A stretch of DNA of 6,471 bases, taken from positions 1 to 6,471 of the forward strand of contig DAOWDZ010000278.1 of the NCBI GenBank assembly GCA_030638765.1, read 5' to 3'. The DNA is from Desulfocapsa sp. (GTDB lineage Bacteria; Desulfobacterota; Desulfobulbia; Desulfobulbales; Desulfocapsaceae). The notes beneath the pieces were generated by a model. The model was not told the DNA's origin. It did no database searches and worked only from the letters and a program-made list of their open reading frames with translations. How positions within the stretch are numbered: position 1 is the stretch's first letter; each line of letters begins with the position of its first letter. The translations under genes were made by a program, and so were the position numbers. This document shows, in pieces, positions 1 to 6,471 of the stretch.

Positions 1-1119
1 CAGCAACTCTGGTGGGTTATCTGTTCTGTCGTTGGCGCACTCTTTCTTTTTCTTACCTTTGTTCAGGGTGGTCAAACACTGCTCTGGCAGGTGGCAAAGA
101 CTGATGATGAAAGCGCACTCGTTGTGAACTCACTTGGTCGTAAATGGGAACTTCCCTTTACCACTCTGGTTCTTTTTGGTGGTGCCCTTTTTGCCTCCTT
201 TCCAAAATTTTATTCCACAAGTTTTGGTGGAGCATATTGGGTGTGGATACTTATTCTCTTTACCTTTATTATCCAGGCAGTGAGTTATGAGTATCGTACA
301 AAACCTGGTAATGTGTGGGGGGCTAAAACCTATGAACTGTTTATGTTTATTAACGGATCTGTTGGTGTTCTGTTAATTGGTGCTGCAGTAGGTACTTTTT
401 ATACGGGATCTGCTTTTTCACTAAACGATATGAATCAGGTTACCTGGGAATATACCCTTGGTGGTATTAATCTTCGGGGACTTGAAGCAGCTTTTTCACT
501 GTTTAATTTGTCACTTGGACTCTTTCTTGTCTTCAATGCAAGAGTTCTTGGTGCACTGTATCTGCTGAATAATATCGATTTTAGTGAAGCAGCAGAACTC
601 GAGCAAAGATTACGAAAAGCAGTATGGTCAAGTTTTGTCTGCTCACTGCCATTTTTACTCTATGTGGTTGTTTCTATTCTGTTACGAAAAGGATTTGGTG
701 TGGATGAAGATGGTGTGGTTTCCATGGTATCCTTTAAATATCTCTTTAACCTTTTAGCTCTTCCTCATCTCCTTCTCTTCCTGCTTGGTGGAATTGGACT
801 TGTTATCTGGGGAGTGTTTCTTGGAGCCAAAAAAGAAAGTTCTAAAGGTATATGGCCCGCCGGACTTGGAACAGTGCTTGTTGGATTGTGTGTGCTTTGT
901 CTGCCCGCATTTAACTCAACAGCATTTTATCCATCAACCTTTGATCTGCAGTCGAGTCTCACCATTTATAATGCATCATCAAGTAAGTACACCCTGATGA
1001 TTATGACATATGTGGCGTTGTTCATTCCCGTCCTTGTTGCATACGTTGCCTACCTCTGGAAAAAGATGGATTCCAAGAAGATATCAATGGAAGATGCGCT
1101 GGATCACGAGGCATACTAA
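1..1119 (+). CDS. cydB: Cytochrome bd ubiquinol oxidase subunit II (CydB), 5'-truncated by the window edge
   Basis: Subunit II of the cytochrome bd quinol oxidase, an inner-membrane complex that reduces oxygen to water with electrons from quinol. Subunit I (CydA) carries the haems, and CydB is the structural partner. The frame is open from base 1 and gives 372 residues. CydB is usually about 340-390 residues, so only a handful of N-terminal codons are missing. The GTG at 91 is internal, because the 30 codons before it encode the first membrane helix (QQLWWVICSVVGALF...). I count nine hydrophobic segments, as expected. Family-like stretches include NSLGRKWE, GGALFASFP, FYSTSFGGAYWVW, AVSYEYRTKPGN and FNARVLGALYL. 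This wording resembles the CydB branch I associate with Bacteroidetes and Desulfobulbales rather than E. coli. cydA probably lies just upstream, outside the window. A 30-codon ORF follows after 20 nt. The family call is confident; the lineage is from memory. Confidence 0.93.
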   Translation, partial: QQLWWVICSVVGALFLFLTFVQGGQTLLWQVAKTDDESALVVNSLGRKWELPFTTLVLFGGALFASFPKFYSTSFGGAYWVWILILFTFIIQAVSYEYRTKPGNVWGAKTYELFMFINGSVGVLLIGAAVGTFYTGSAFSLNDMNQVTWEYTLGGINLRGLEAAFSLFNLSLGLFLVFNARVLGALYLLNNIDFSEAAELEQRLRKAVWSSFVCSLPFLLYVVVSILLRKGFGVDEDGVVSMVSFKYLFNLLALPHLLLFLLGGIGLVIWGVFLGAKKESSKGIWPAGLGTVLVGLCVLCLPAFNSTAFYPSTFDLQSSLTIYNASSSKYTLMIMTYVALFIPVLVAYVAYLWKKMDSKKISMEDALDHEAY

Positions 1120-1125
1120 CTGACT

Positions 1126-1133
1126 AAAAGGAG
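1126..1133 (+). promoter_or_regulatory. Strong Shine-Dalgarno site for the 30-codon ORF after cydB
   Basis: The sequence AAAAGGAG ends 6 nt before the ATG at 1140. It is the best ribosome binding site in the window and the main evidence that the very short ORF behind it is translated. It lies in the 20-nt gap after the cydB stop codon, so it does not serve cydB. Confidence 0.75.
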
Positions 1134-1139
1134 AAATTC

Positions 1140-1232
1140 ATGACCGCTGTAATATTACTTGGCTATGTGGCCGTTGTTATAGTTTCCTATAAGGGTGCAG
1201 TTTTTGCGCTTGATAAAATGGATTTATTATAA
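1140..1232 (+). CDS. 30-residue single-helix membrane protein, putative small subunit of the bd oxidase (CydX-like in role)
   Basis: This is a 30-codon ORF (ATG to TAA) beginning MTAVILLGYVAVVIVSYKGA. Residues 3-16 are almost wholly hydrophobic, Lys18 follows, and the tail is short and charged (Asp25, Lys26, Asp28). One membrane helix is therefore predicted, probably with the N-terminus outside by the positive-inside rule. It has a strong Shine-Dalgarno site 6 nt upstream, starts 20 nt after cydB and ends 24 nt before the operon's terminator hairpin, so it should share the cyd transcript. Other bd oxidases have single-helix subunits of about 30-40 residues (CydX/CbdX, CydH/CydY, CydS) that stabilise the haems or block an oxygen channel, and several are encoded right after cydB. 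I do not see a convincing sequence match to any of them. The role is inferred from position, size and topology. A chance ORF is the alternative, made less likely by the ribosome site and composition. Confidence 0.65.
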   Translation: MTAVILLGYVAVVIVSYKGAVFALDKMDLL

Positions 1233-1256
1233 TCCTGGAAACTTTGTATTTATCTT

Positions 1257-1279
1257 AGGAGGCTTCGGCCTCCTTTGTT
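1257..1279 (+). terminator. Rho-independent terminator of the cyd operon
   Basis: A perfect 7-bp stem AGGAGGC/GCCTCCT (1257-1263 and 1268-1274) is closed by a TTCG loop, giving the very stable C(UUCG)G tetraloop. It is followed by TTGTT after the last stem T, a short and imperfect T tract. It lies 24 nt after the 30-codon ORF and 34 nt before the ribosome-site side of the next gene, so it separates the cyd genes from the ATPase gene. The weak T tract allows for some read-through. Confidence 0.75.
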
Positions 1280-1308
1280 GCGTCTTACCTCCACTGCTAT
1301 GAGGGATT

Positions 1309-3573
1309 ATGCCTGAAAAAGATCAAAAAACAATAACTCTGCTTGGGTCTAACGTTAAGATTCGTAATTTAGCAATCAAACAGGTTAGTTTGCTGGAGGA
1401 AGGTAATCTTCCAGCTTACGGATATAATCCTGGTGATCATATTGAACTTATGGCGGGTGATGTGTCCGTTGAGTATGGTCGCTTGGAACAACTACTGACG
1501 TGGCTGACTGCCTATGTGGTGGAATCTGATTTGAATCCACGAATTAACTCCGTGACCTATGGAGCCCAGAAGGATGTTTTTCAGATATTTAGAAAGTACA
1601 GAAGCACCGATGTTGATAAAGCTGATCATGGATGGTTTATGGTCAACCAGTATTTGCCAGCTGGAGGAAGAGCCTGCACTGCTGAGGATTTTTCTATAGA
1701 TAGTTCTAACAGGGAACTTTTTTCGAATAATGACGGATTAATTGTTATTGATGATTCCGGTCATCCACCGGAGTTCAGTCAGGAAGATCTTGATCGCAAT
1801 CCAAATCTCTGGGCCATTGCCATGGGTATTAGTGTCGCCTATTGGAGCGACTGGGCGCAACTTTTAGGTGAGCGATTTGTCCTTTTTTGTAGACTGTCAG
1901 ATCTTGAAACCACTCGTATGGAGATGGATTGTTCCGTTAACTGGGAAACCATTGTCGCCATGTGTTTGCGAGCTTTACGAACGAGTGAGGTAGGACTTTG
2001 GGATACTAAAAAATCACGATTCTTGTGTCATATCGTGGTGGAAATGTTTCCGCACGGGGTCCTCTATATTGGCCCGGATGCTATTTTCTTTAGGCATCGT
2101 AAAGGATGTTTGCCTGAGAAAAGTTCCCCTCGTCAGCGCGGTTCAGTTCCCTGTTACGATACGTTACTTCCTGCAATGCTTGCAATGGATACCATGCGTT
2201 TCGGTGAGTTTGATTTTAGCAAAAATTATTTTTACGATTTTTCACAACGGGTTCTCAATAACTGGGATCTTCTTTATCGGCATGGCTATTACTTTAAAGA
2301 AACATTGGAATTTCCAAATCTTGATTTTGCCAAAAGTTTTCCCGGTGGATATGCCTGTTCTTTTATGAACGATGGCAAAGATCCTTCATTTTTCGAACTG
2401 CCACCTCTTTCTGCTGATTTCGAGGTGGTACTTGATCTTGTTGCCTCTCAAATCTGGTCTGAAGAGAAAAAGCGAGCCCTCAGGAGTTTCTTCTACTTTA
2501 GAAAGACTTCACAATCCATGGAACGCAAGACAATTCGTGGGACACACGGCTATATGGATGAGATCGTGTCCGTGCTCCACGACTTAAAGGAAGAGGTAAA
2601 CAGGAAAAACGGTTTCGGAAATTTACCGATCTTTCAGGTTGGACATTTGCGAACGACCGATCCTGCAGAAATTGACCCTGTAATTACTCTCCAGAATGTA
2701 ATGGATTCCTATGTTTCTAAAGAAAATGTACTTCGTCCCCTTTGTCTCGGGGTGTTTGGCCCTCCCGGATCTGGGAAATCCTTTGCCGTAAAAGAGGTGG
2801 CTCGAGTAATATCAGATCGATTCGAAGGCGACCCTTTTGATTTCTTTGAGTTTAATCTTACCCAGTTTGCTTCTCCCAATGAGATTAATTCGGCAATAGA
2901 ACCTGTGCGTGCGGCGGTTGCCCGTGGAAAGGTCCCCATTGTATTCTGGGATGAATTTGATTGTCGCTATGATGGACATGAGTTTGGATATCTTCGTTAT
3001 TTCCTTCCATCCATGCAGGATGGAGTGACCTATGTCAATGGTATTCCACATTTTATAGGCCGTGCAATATTTGTTTTTGCGGGTGGTGTTAAGGCAAGCT
3101 GGAGTGGAATGGAGAAACTTCTTGATCCAAGTGATAAAGAATCTCTGGCCATGATGAAGACTTTGAAAATCCCCGATTTTATGAGTCGATTGCGGGTTGT
3201 ACTTGATATTGATGGAATTGAAATTCCGGATATTCTGCTGCGTGATTCAGCAACAAATGATGACCTTGAAGAGTTGCGCCGTATTCTATTGAAACGTGCA
3301 TTTATTATTGCGCATCAGATGGATACGCATTGGAAAAAGGCAGCGCGAAAAACATCAGGACTTTTACTGCGCCTTCTTTTGAGTCGTTATAAATTTGGTG
3401 CTCGTTCCATTGAAGCCGTAATTGAAGCCAGTAGAGCATCTGACAGACTTGTTTATGGACTTCCTGAACTCATTGCTCCGTCAGCGGCCAGGATTCATGC
3501 TGAGTGGCGTATTGATCTGGAAAGAAGGATAGATACTTTACGAAAACAGGAAGGCATGCGAGCAGTATGGTAA
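1309..3573 (+). CDS. Two-part protein: N-terminal kinase-like (ribokinase/PfkB-fold) region and C-terminal AAA+ ATPase
   Basis: This is a 754-residue cytoplasmic protein with no signal peptide or membrane helix. The C-terminal AAA+ module (about 455-715) is clear. Walker A is GPPGSGKS (484-491), Walker B is IVFWDEFD (544-551) with Asp548 and Glu549, a sensor-1 region is IFVFAGG (587-593), a likely arginine-finger motif is PDFMSRLR (622-629), and a sensor-2-like lid is KFGARSIEAVI (695-705). From memory, FWDEFD, GRAIFVFAGG and PDF-SRLR match bacterial ATPases often annotated with a RyR domain. I see no RyR domain here. In that family the N-terminal half is sugar-kinase-like. Here residues about 1-340 carry similar landmarks: LIVIDDSGHPPEF (144-156), SVNWETIV (209-216) and HIVVEMFPHGVLYIG (241-255). 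The usual kinase GAGD motif is not seen, so this half may bind a ligand rather than catalyse. ATG 1309 is preceded by GAGGG at a short 3-nt spacing. Substrate and function are unknown. The AAA+ call is firm; the kinase fold is tentative. Confidence 0.8.
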   Translation: MPEKDQKTITLLGSNVKIRNLAIKQVSLLEEGNLPAYGYNPGDHIELMAGDVSVEYGRLEQLLTWLTAYVVESDLNPRINSVTYGAQKDVFQIFRKYRSTDVDKADHGWFMVNQYLPAGGRACTAEDFSIDSSNRELFSNNDGLIVIDDSGHPPEFSQEDLDRNPNLWAIAMGISVAYWSDWAQLLGERFVLFCRLSDLETTRMEMDCSVNWETIVAMCLRALRTSEVGLWDTKKSRFLCHIVVEMFPHGVLYIGPDAIFFRHRKGCLPEKSSPRQRGSVPCYDTLLPAMLAMDTMRFGEFDFSKNYFYDFSQRVLNNWDLLYRHGYYFKETLEFPNLDFAKSFPGGYACSFMNDGKDPSFFELPPLSADFEVVLDLVASQIWSEEKKRALRSFFYFRKTSQSMERKTIRGTHGYMDEIVSVLHDLKEEVNRKNGFGNLPIFQVGHLRTTDPAEIDPVITLQNVMDSYVSKENVLRPLCLGVFGPPGSGKSFAVKEVARVISDRFEGDPFDFFEFNLTQFASPNEINSAIEPVRAAVARGKVPIVFWDEFDCRYDGHEFGYLRYFLPSMQDGVTYVNGIPHFIGRAIFVFAGGVKASWSGMEKLLDPSDKESLAMMKTLKIPDFMSRLRVVLDIDGIEIPDILLRDSATNDDLEELRRILLKRAFIIAHQMDTHWKKAARKTSGLLLRLLLSRYKFGARSIEAVIEASRASDRLVYGLPELIAPSAARIHAEWRIDLERRIDTLRKQEGMRAVW

Positions 3574-3636
3574 AATCAGCTATGTTTTCTTGGAGCACCT
3601 TTTTTGTCTGTGAATATTTAACCAGTAAGGCTGAAC

Positions 3637-3641
3637 AGGAA
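3637..3641 (+). promoter_or_regulatory. Probable ribosome binding site of the HPt gene
   Basis: AGGAA lies 10 nt before the ATG at 3652. It is the only purine-rich site in a suitable place and supports that start. The rest of the 78-nt gap after the ATPase gene has a run of six T residues and no convincing hairpin or promoter, which fits cotranscription with the ATPase gene. Confidence 0.5.
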
Positions 3642-3651
3642 ACATTGACAT

Positions 3652-4032
3652 ATGGAAGCAAAGACTCCAGCGATTTCTGAGAAGCCAGATGTTATCATTG
3701 ATTTGGATCGCCTTAAGAAGAATTGTAACGGAAACACTGAAATTGTAAAAAAGCTTCTTTTGCATTTACACCAAAAGAGCGGACCACAATGGATTGCAGA
3801 TCTGCACAGTGGTATTGAGGCAGGAGATAGTGAGAAACTCAGTGAGATTTGTCATGGTATGAAGGGCGCCAGTGCGACTCTTTTTGCATGGCGAATTGCA
3901 AACATTTCCCTTGAACTTGAACAGCTCGCCCACGATGGAAATATTGAGGAATTGAGTAGTCGAATTGTTGATTTGCAGGCCGCTTTTGATGAATGTGCGA
4001 CCTGGCTAAAAGAAAATATCAATACTTTGTAG
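3652..4032 (+). CDS. Stand-alone HPt (histidine phosphotransfer) domain protein
   Basis: This 126-residue soluble protein consists of almost nothing but one HPt domain, a four-helix bundle whose histidine shuttles phosphate between receiver domains in a phosphorelay. The signature is CHGMKGASATLFA (67-79): His68 is the predicted phosphorylated residue, with Lys71 and Gly72 at the conserved +3 and +4 positions. The domain spans about 15-122: IDLDRLKKNCNGNTEIVKKLL is the typical opening, and the region after the histidine (LELEQLAHDGNIEEL) forms the next helices. It lacks the CheA-type kinase domains and has no receiver or output domain, so it must act with partners. It lies 78 nt after the AAA+ gene on the same strand with no terminator between them, so an operon is likely. 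It is convergent with the histidine kinase gene. That kinase lacks a receiver domain, so the two are not an obvious direct pair. Confidence 0.88.
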   Translation: MEAKTPAISEKPDVIIDLDRLKKNCNGNTEIVKKLLLHLHQKSGPQWIADLHSGIEAGDSEKLSEICHGMKGASATLFAWRIANISLELEQLAHDGNIEELSSRIVDLQAAFDECATWLKENINTL

Positions 4033-4096
4033 CGCTTTCTTTTGTCGGTGGGTTATTCTCGAAAACAAGAAGGTACTTTCATATATGCGTGTTTAT

Positions 4097-6379
4097 TTAA
4101 ACGACAGGACAGGTAAAAGAGAAAGTTGAGCCTCCAATTGGATTATTATGAGCCATGATCCTGCCGTTGTGATCCTCTATGATTTGTTTACAGATGGCAA
4201 GCCCTAATCCAACCCCGCCAGCTCCGGTTTTTGTTTTGCTGTTCTGTACAAATTTTTCAAAAATTGTTTCAAGTTCCTGCTCCGGAATCCCAACCCCATG
4301 GTCAGTGATTGATACTCTTATCACTGGTTTTTGTGCGCCGTCAATGGTTTGTGTCTCAAGCATCGCTTCCACGTAGATCTCCCCCCCATCTTTACTGTAT
4401 TTAATGCAGTTAGAGAGTAGGTTTTGTAGTACCTGATTGATTCGTTCTGAATCAAAGTGTGTGGTAAGAGGCACGCTTGGAGAGCTTGTTGTAAGTTGAA
4501 GGTTCTTTTCTTGAATAGCTGGCTGAAATTGGTCAATAGCAGAAACAATATATGGCCACATATCCATTTCTTTCATGGAATAAGCCATCTTACCGGATTC
4601 AAGTTTTGAAAGATCGAGCAGATCATTTAAGAGTGCCATCAGGTGCTTGCCGCTATCTGATATCTCACAGAAGTATTCCATGATTTTTTCTCTAGAAACT
4701 TTGCCGGCCCGCTTAACACCAAAATTGGCATAGCTGAGAATGCCATGCATTGGTGTGCGCAGCTCATGTGACATGTTGGCAAGAAACTCGGACTTGGCAA
4801 TGTTACTTTGTTCGGCTGCTTTTTTTGCTTCGATGAGCCCACGCTCCATTGCCTTATGGTGGGTGATGTCAAAGATTACGCCATCGAGTCCTTGAAAACT
4901 TCCATCTTTGAAGATGGAAGTTGAATGGTCGGCAACCCAGCGAATTTCACCATTTTTATGGATAATACGATACTCACGGTATGTGTTACCTTCTGTTTTT
5001 GCAAGTCGTTCATTTTCAGCAGTACGAGCTGAAAGATCGGTTGGAGGAACTATTTTTAGCCATTCTTTTTCGCCTGAATAAAATACTTTTTCTTCATAGC
5101 CAGAAATATCAATACTGCCAGTAAGCAGCAGTGGAGAAAAATTCGAATTCGTTCTGTAAACCATACCAGGTATATTGTCAGTCAAGGTTCTTAATTGTTC
5201 TTCACTTTTTTTCAGGAGCTGAATCTGCGCTTCTTCAGCGGCCAGGGTTGCATGGGTGGAGGCCAGTTCTTTTTCCTGTGCCACAAATGCAGCAAGGCGG
5301 TTACTCATATTGTTGAAGCCATTAGCAAGATCTTCAATTTCATCACCTGTATGAATATCAGTATGAACTTCAAAGTTACCTTTTGCTATCTGTTTTGTTA
5401 CGGCCGTAAGTTTTTCAAGAGGTGTTGTGATACTACGGGAAAAAAAAGACGCCATAAAGGCAACGATAAGAATTGAAAGAAGGAAATTAAGGAAGATTTT
5501 ATCCCGTAACGCTTGTGCAACAAAGCTATGGTCATCATAGGGTAAAGAAACAACAACGGACCATGGCAGGTTTTCCAGAGGATGGACAGCCCTTATCGCA
5601 TCCAGATCAAATATTCTGGCGCGTGTGTAAATAGTTCGATGATTCTTGATCGCCTCAATTAAACGTTTTCCGTTACTATCTGAGGCTTGTAGCTTAGTTC
5701 CAATCTTCTCAGGTTTTGGGGAGAAAATAATGGTTGAATCCTTGGCAACCAATGAGAAAAATCCAGTTTCCTTCACATTCAGATCACTGATCATTATGCC
5801 TGACAGATCGGAAAGCGGAACCACTCCATAGAGAACAAGATCGGTTTCTTCTTCATAATAACCCGATGTATAGAGTGCTAATTCAGCAACAGCCCCTTCA
5901 TATTGAGGATGCTTGATTGTAATCTGGGTGACCACTTTTCCTTTTGCTTCCCGTGCTCTTTTGGTGAGAGATTCAATGGGTATCTGGTTGATTCCTTCGA
6001 CAATATGTCCTTGTACAACATGAACAAGGGCAAAGCCATTAACGACAACCGCTAGGCTTTCAAACTGTTTCTGTCTTCCAATGAAAAAATTTGAAAGGGG
6101 TTTGTCCTGAAATGACTCACGGTAGTTTTTGAAATAATGACTCTCAGCAATTTGAGAAAATTCCCGCAGGTATCTTGTGAGATGAAGATTCACGTGATGT
6201 GCTTGACTTTCTGCTACGAATTTCAAATGTTTTTGCAGTTGTTGTTCTTCATTCTCCAAAATCAGACGGAATACACTGTTACCTGAAATTATGATTGTCA
6301 AAAGGATTGGTAACAAGGCAATCAAAAAGACTTTACTTCTCAATGATTTAAATTTTATTGCTGACGTAAGTGTTTTCAT
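4097..6379 (-). CDS. Membrane sensor histidine kinase (Cache-like sensor, HAMP, PAS, HisKA, HATPase_c)
   Basis: This is a 760-residue inner-membrane kinase. In order it has a first membrane helix (about 17-37); a periplasmic region (about 42-290) whose length and [11 protein letters not shown] ending suit a double-Cache sensor; a second helix (about 295-314); HAMP (about 315-368); a coiled linker; and a PAS domain of PAS_3 type (about 395-508, with [16 protein letters not shown] and [10 protein letters not shown]). The kinase core follows: H-box [15 protein letters not shown] with His538, N-box [11 protein letters not shown] (Asn657), G1 DHGVGI (693-698), F-box IFEKF and G2 GVGLGLAI (722-729). 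It ends after the ATPase domain, with no receiver or HPt. I chose the ATG at 6379, 13 nt after the stop of the upstream gene. An in-frame ATG at 6421 would add 14 residues but overlap that gene. Neither start has a good ribosome site, so coupled translation is possible. The ligand and the cognate response regulator are unknown. Confidence 0.9.
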   Translation of the reverse strand: MKTLTSAIKFKSLRSKVFLIALLPILLTIIISGNSVFRLILENEEQQLQKHLKFVAESQAHHVNLHLTRYLREFSQIAESHYFKNYRESFQDKPLSNFFIGRQKQFESLAVVVNGFALVHVVQGHIVEGINQIPIESLTKRAREAKGKVVTQITIKHPQYEGAVAELALYTSGYYEEETDLVLYGVVPLSDLSGIMISDLNVKETGFFSLVAKDSTIIFSPKPEKIGTKLQASDSNGKRLIEAIKNHRTIYTRARIFDLDAIRAVHPLENLPWSVVVSLPYDDHSFVAQALRDKIFLNFLLSILIVAFMASFFSRSITTPLEKLTAVTKQIAKGNFEVHTDIHTGDEIEDLANGFNNMSNRLAAFVAQEKELASTHATLAAEEAQIQLLKKSEEQLRTLTDNIPGMVYRTNSNFSPLLLTGSIDISGYEEKVFYSGEKEWLKIVPPTDLSARTAENERLAKTEGNTYREYRIIHKNGEIRWVADHSTSIFKDGSFQGLDGVIFDITHHKAMERGLIEAKKAAEQSNIAKSEFLANMSHELRTPMHGILSYANFGVKRAGKVSREKIMEYFCEISDSGKHLMALLNDLLDLSKLESGKMAYSMKEMDMWPYIVSAIDQFQPAIQEKNLQLTTSSPSVPLTTHFDSERINQVLQNLLSNCIKYSKDGGEIYVEAMLETQTIDGAQKPVIRVSITDHGVGIPEQELETIFEKFVQNSKTKTGAGGVGLGLAICKQIIEDHNGRIMAHNNPIGGSTFSFTCPVV
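4897..4922. repeat. Perfect 12-bp inverted repeat inside the histidine kinase gene
   Basis: The arms AACTTCCATCTT (4897-4908) and AAGATGGAAGTT (4911-4922) are exact reverse complements separated by TG. In the kinase mRNA this would form about an 11-bp stem with a four-base loop. It codes for the [12 protein letters not shown] end of the PAS domain. It may be coincidence, since a Phe/Lys/Asp/Gly/Ser/Phe turn can code such a palindrome, or it may be a structured element or binding site. Confidence 0.7.
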
Positions 6380-6392
6380 AGCTAAAAAAAAG

Positions 6393-6471
6393 TTAGAGTT
6401 CAATACGTGCAAATGCGCCATGCTGTGTCATGAGTTGTTGGGCTGGCGAACTGTTGAGAAAATCCATAAAG
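6393..6471 (-). CDS. C-terminal end of a probable periplasmic substrate-binding protein (partial)
   Basis: An open frame enters from the right edge and stops at TAA (6395-6393) after about 25 codons. It reads [20 protein letters not shown]..., ending ARIEL. The pattern of a 'FxxFLxS..xQ...xxHG' helix followed by a short final strand is typical of the last helix of phosphate- or molybdate-type ABC-transporter substrate-binding proteins (PstS/ModA-like). The stop is 13 nt before the kinase's preferred ATG, on the same strand, so the two genes are very likely one operon. This suggests the binding protein presents a ligand to the kinase's periplasmic domain, or that both serve the same nutrient response. 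Only the tail is visible, so the family is an inference, but the existence of a gene end here is well supported by the spacing and by the sensible protein sequence. Confidence 0.6.
   Translation of the reverse strand, partial: FMDFLNSSPAQQLMTQHGAFARIEL

Noticed and set aside
91..1119. GTG at 91 as the true start of cydB
   Set aside because: The frame is open to base 1, and the upstream 30 codons encode a membrane helix and a QGGQTL stretch that fit the CydB N-terminus. The gene is simply cut by the window edge.
1275..1303. Possible promoter for the ATPase gene (TTGTTG, 17-nt spacer, TATGAG)
   Set aside because: The -10 match is poor, and transcription would start almost on the ATG, leaving no room for the ribosome site.
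2709..3051. Minus-strand open frames opposite the AAA+ module
   Set aside because: They are short, lack ribosome sites and lie opposite the conserved Walker A and B coding region, so they are shadow frames.
1309..3573. The AAA+ protein as a sigma-54 activator or MoxR-type chaperone
   Set aside because: There is no GAFTGA motif, helix-turn-helix or MoxR-type motif set. The FWDEFD, FVFAGG and PDFMSRLR features point to a different AAA+ group.
4055..4076. Hairpin TTCTCG-AAAA-CAAGAA between the convergent HPt and kinase genes as a bidirectional terminator
   Set aside because: The stem is only about 6 bp with a mismatch or wobble, is AT-rich, and has no T tract on either side. No convincing terminator is seen in this 64-nt gap.
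5131..5831. Plus-strand open frames opposite the histidine kinase
   Set aside because: They have no recognisable domains or ribosome sites and lie antisense to a well-supported kinase gene.

Overview
The window looks like chromosomal DNA from a Gram-negative anaerobe or microaerophile, AT-leaning by eye. The cytochrome bd subunit II resembles the branch I associate from memory with Desulfobacterota (Desulfobulbales-type sulfate reducers) and Bacteroidetes. The sensory histidine kinase and stand-alone HPt protein also suit a signalling-rich desulfobacterial genome. The taxonomic guess is tentative, because no rRNA or other strong marker is present. I see no mobile element, tRNA, rRNA or CRISPR.

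Layout. (1) 1-1119 (+): nearly all of cydB, with only its first few codons missing at the left edge. (2) 1140-1232 (+): a 30-codon ORF with a strong ribosome binding site, 20 nt after cydB, encoding one hydrophobic helix. It is a candidate small accessory subunit of the bd oxidase, analogous to CydX. (3) 1257-1279: a C(UUCG)G hairpin followed by a T-rich stretch, which closes the cyd operon. (4) 1309-3573 (+): a 754-residue protein with a C-terminal AAA+ ATPase module and an N-terminal half that I read as a degenerate sugar-kinase-like (ribokinase/PfkB-fold) domain. (5) 3652-4032 (+): a stand-alone 126-residue HPt phosphotransfer protein, probably cotranscribed with the ATPase. (6) 4097-6379 (-): a membrane histidine kinase (periplasmic Cache-like sensor, HAMP, PAS, HisKA, HATPase) with no receiver domain. 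(7) 6393-6471 (-): the C-terminal end of an upstream gene that looks like a periplasmic substrate-binding protein and probably forms an operon with the kinase.

How the parts may work together. The cyd genes make a high-affinity quinol oxidase, which in an anaerobe serves oxygen removal and energy conservation. The solute-binding protein and kinase on the minus strand probably sense a periplasmic ligand together. The HPt gene is convergent with the kinase gene and the two 3' ends are 64 nt apart. The kinase has no receiver domain and no receiver protein is encoded here, so a direct phosphorelay between them would need a receiver from elsewhere. The least understood unit is the kinase-like/AAA+ ATPase followed by the HPt protein. 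I cannot assign it a function from sequence alone, and it is the best candidate for an undescribed system here.
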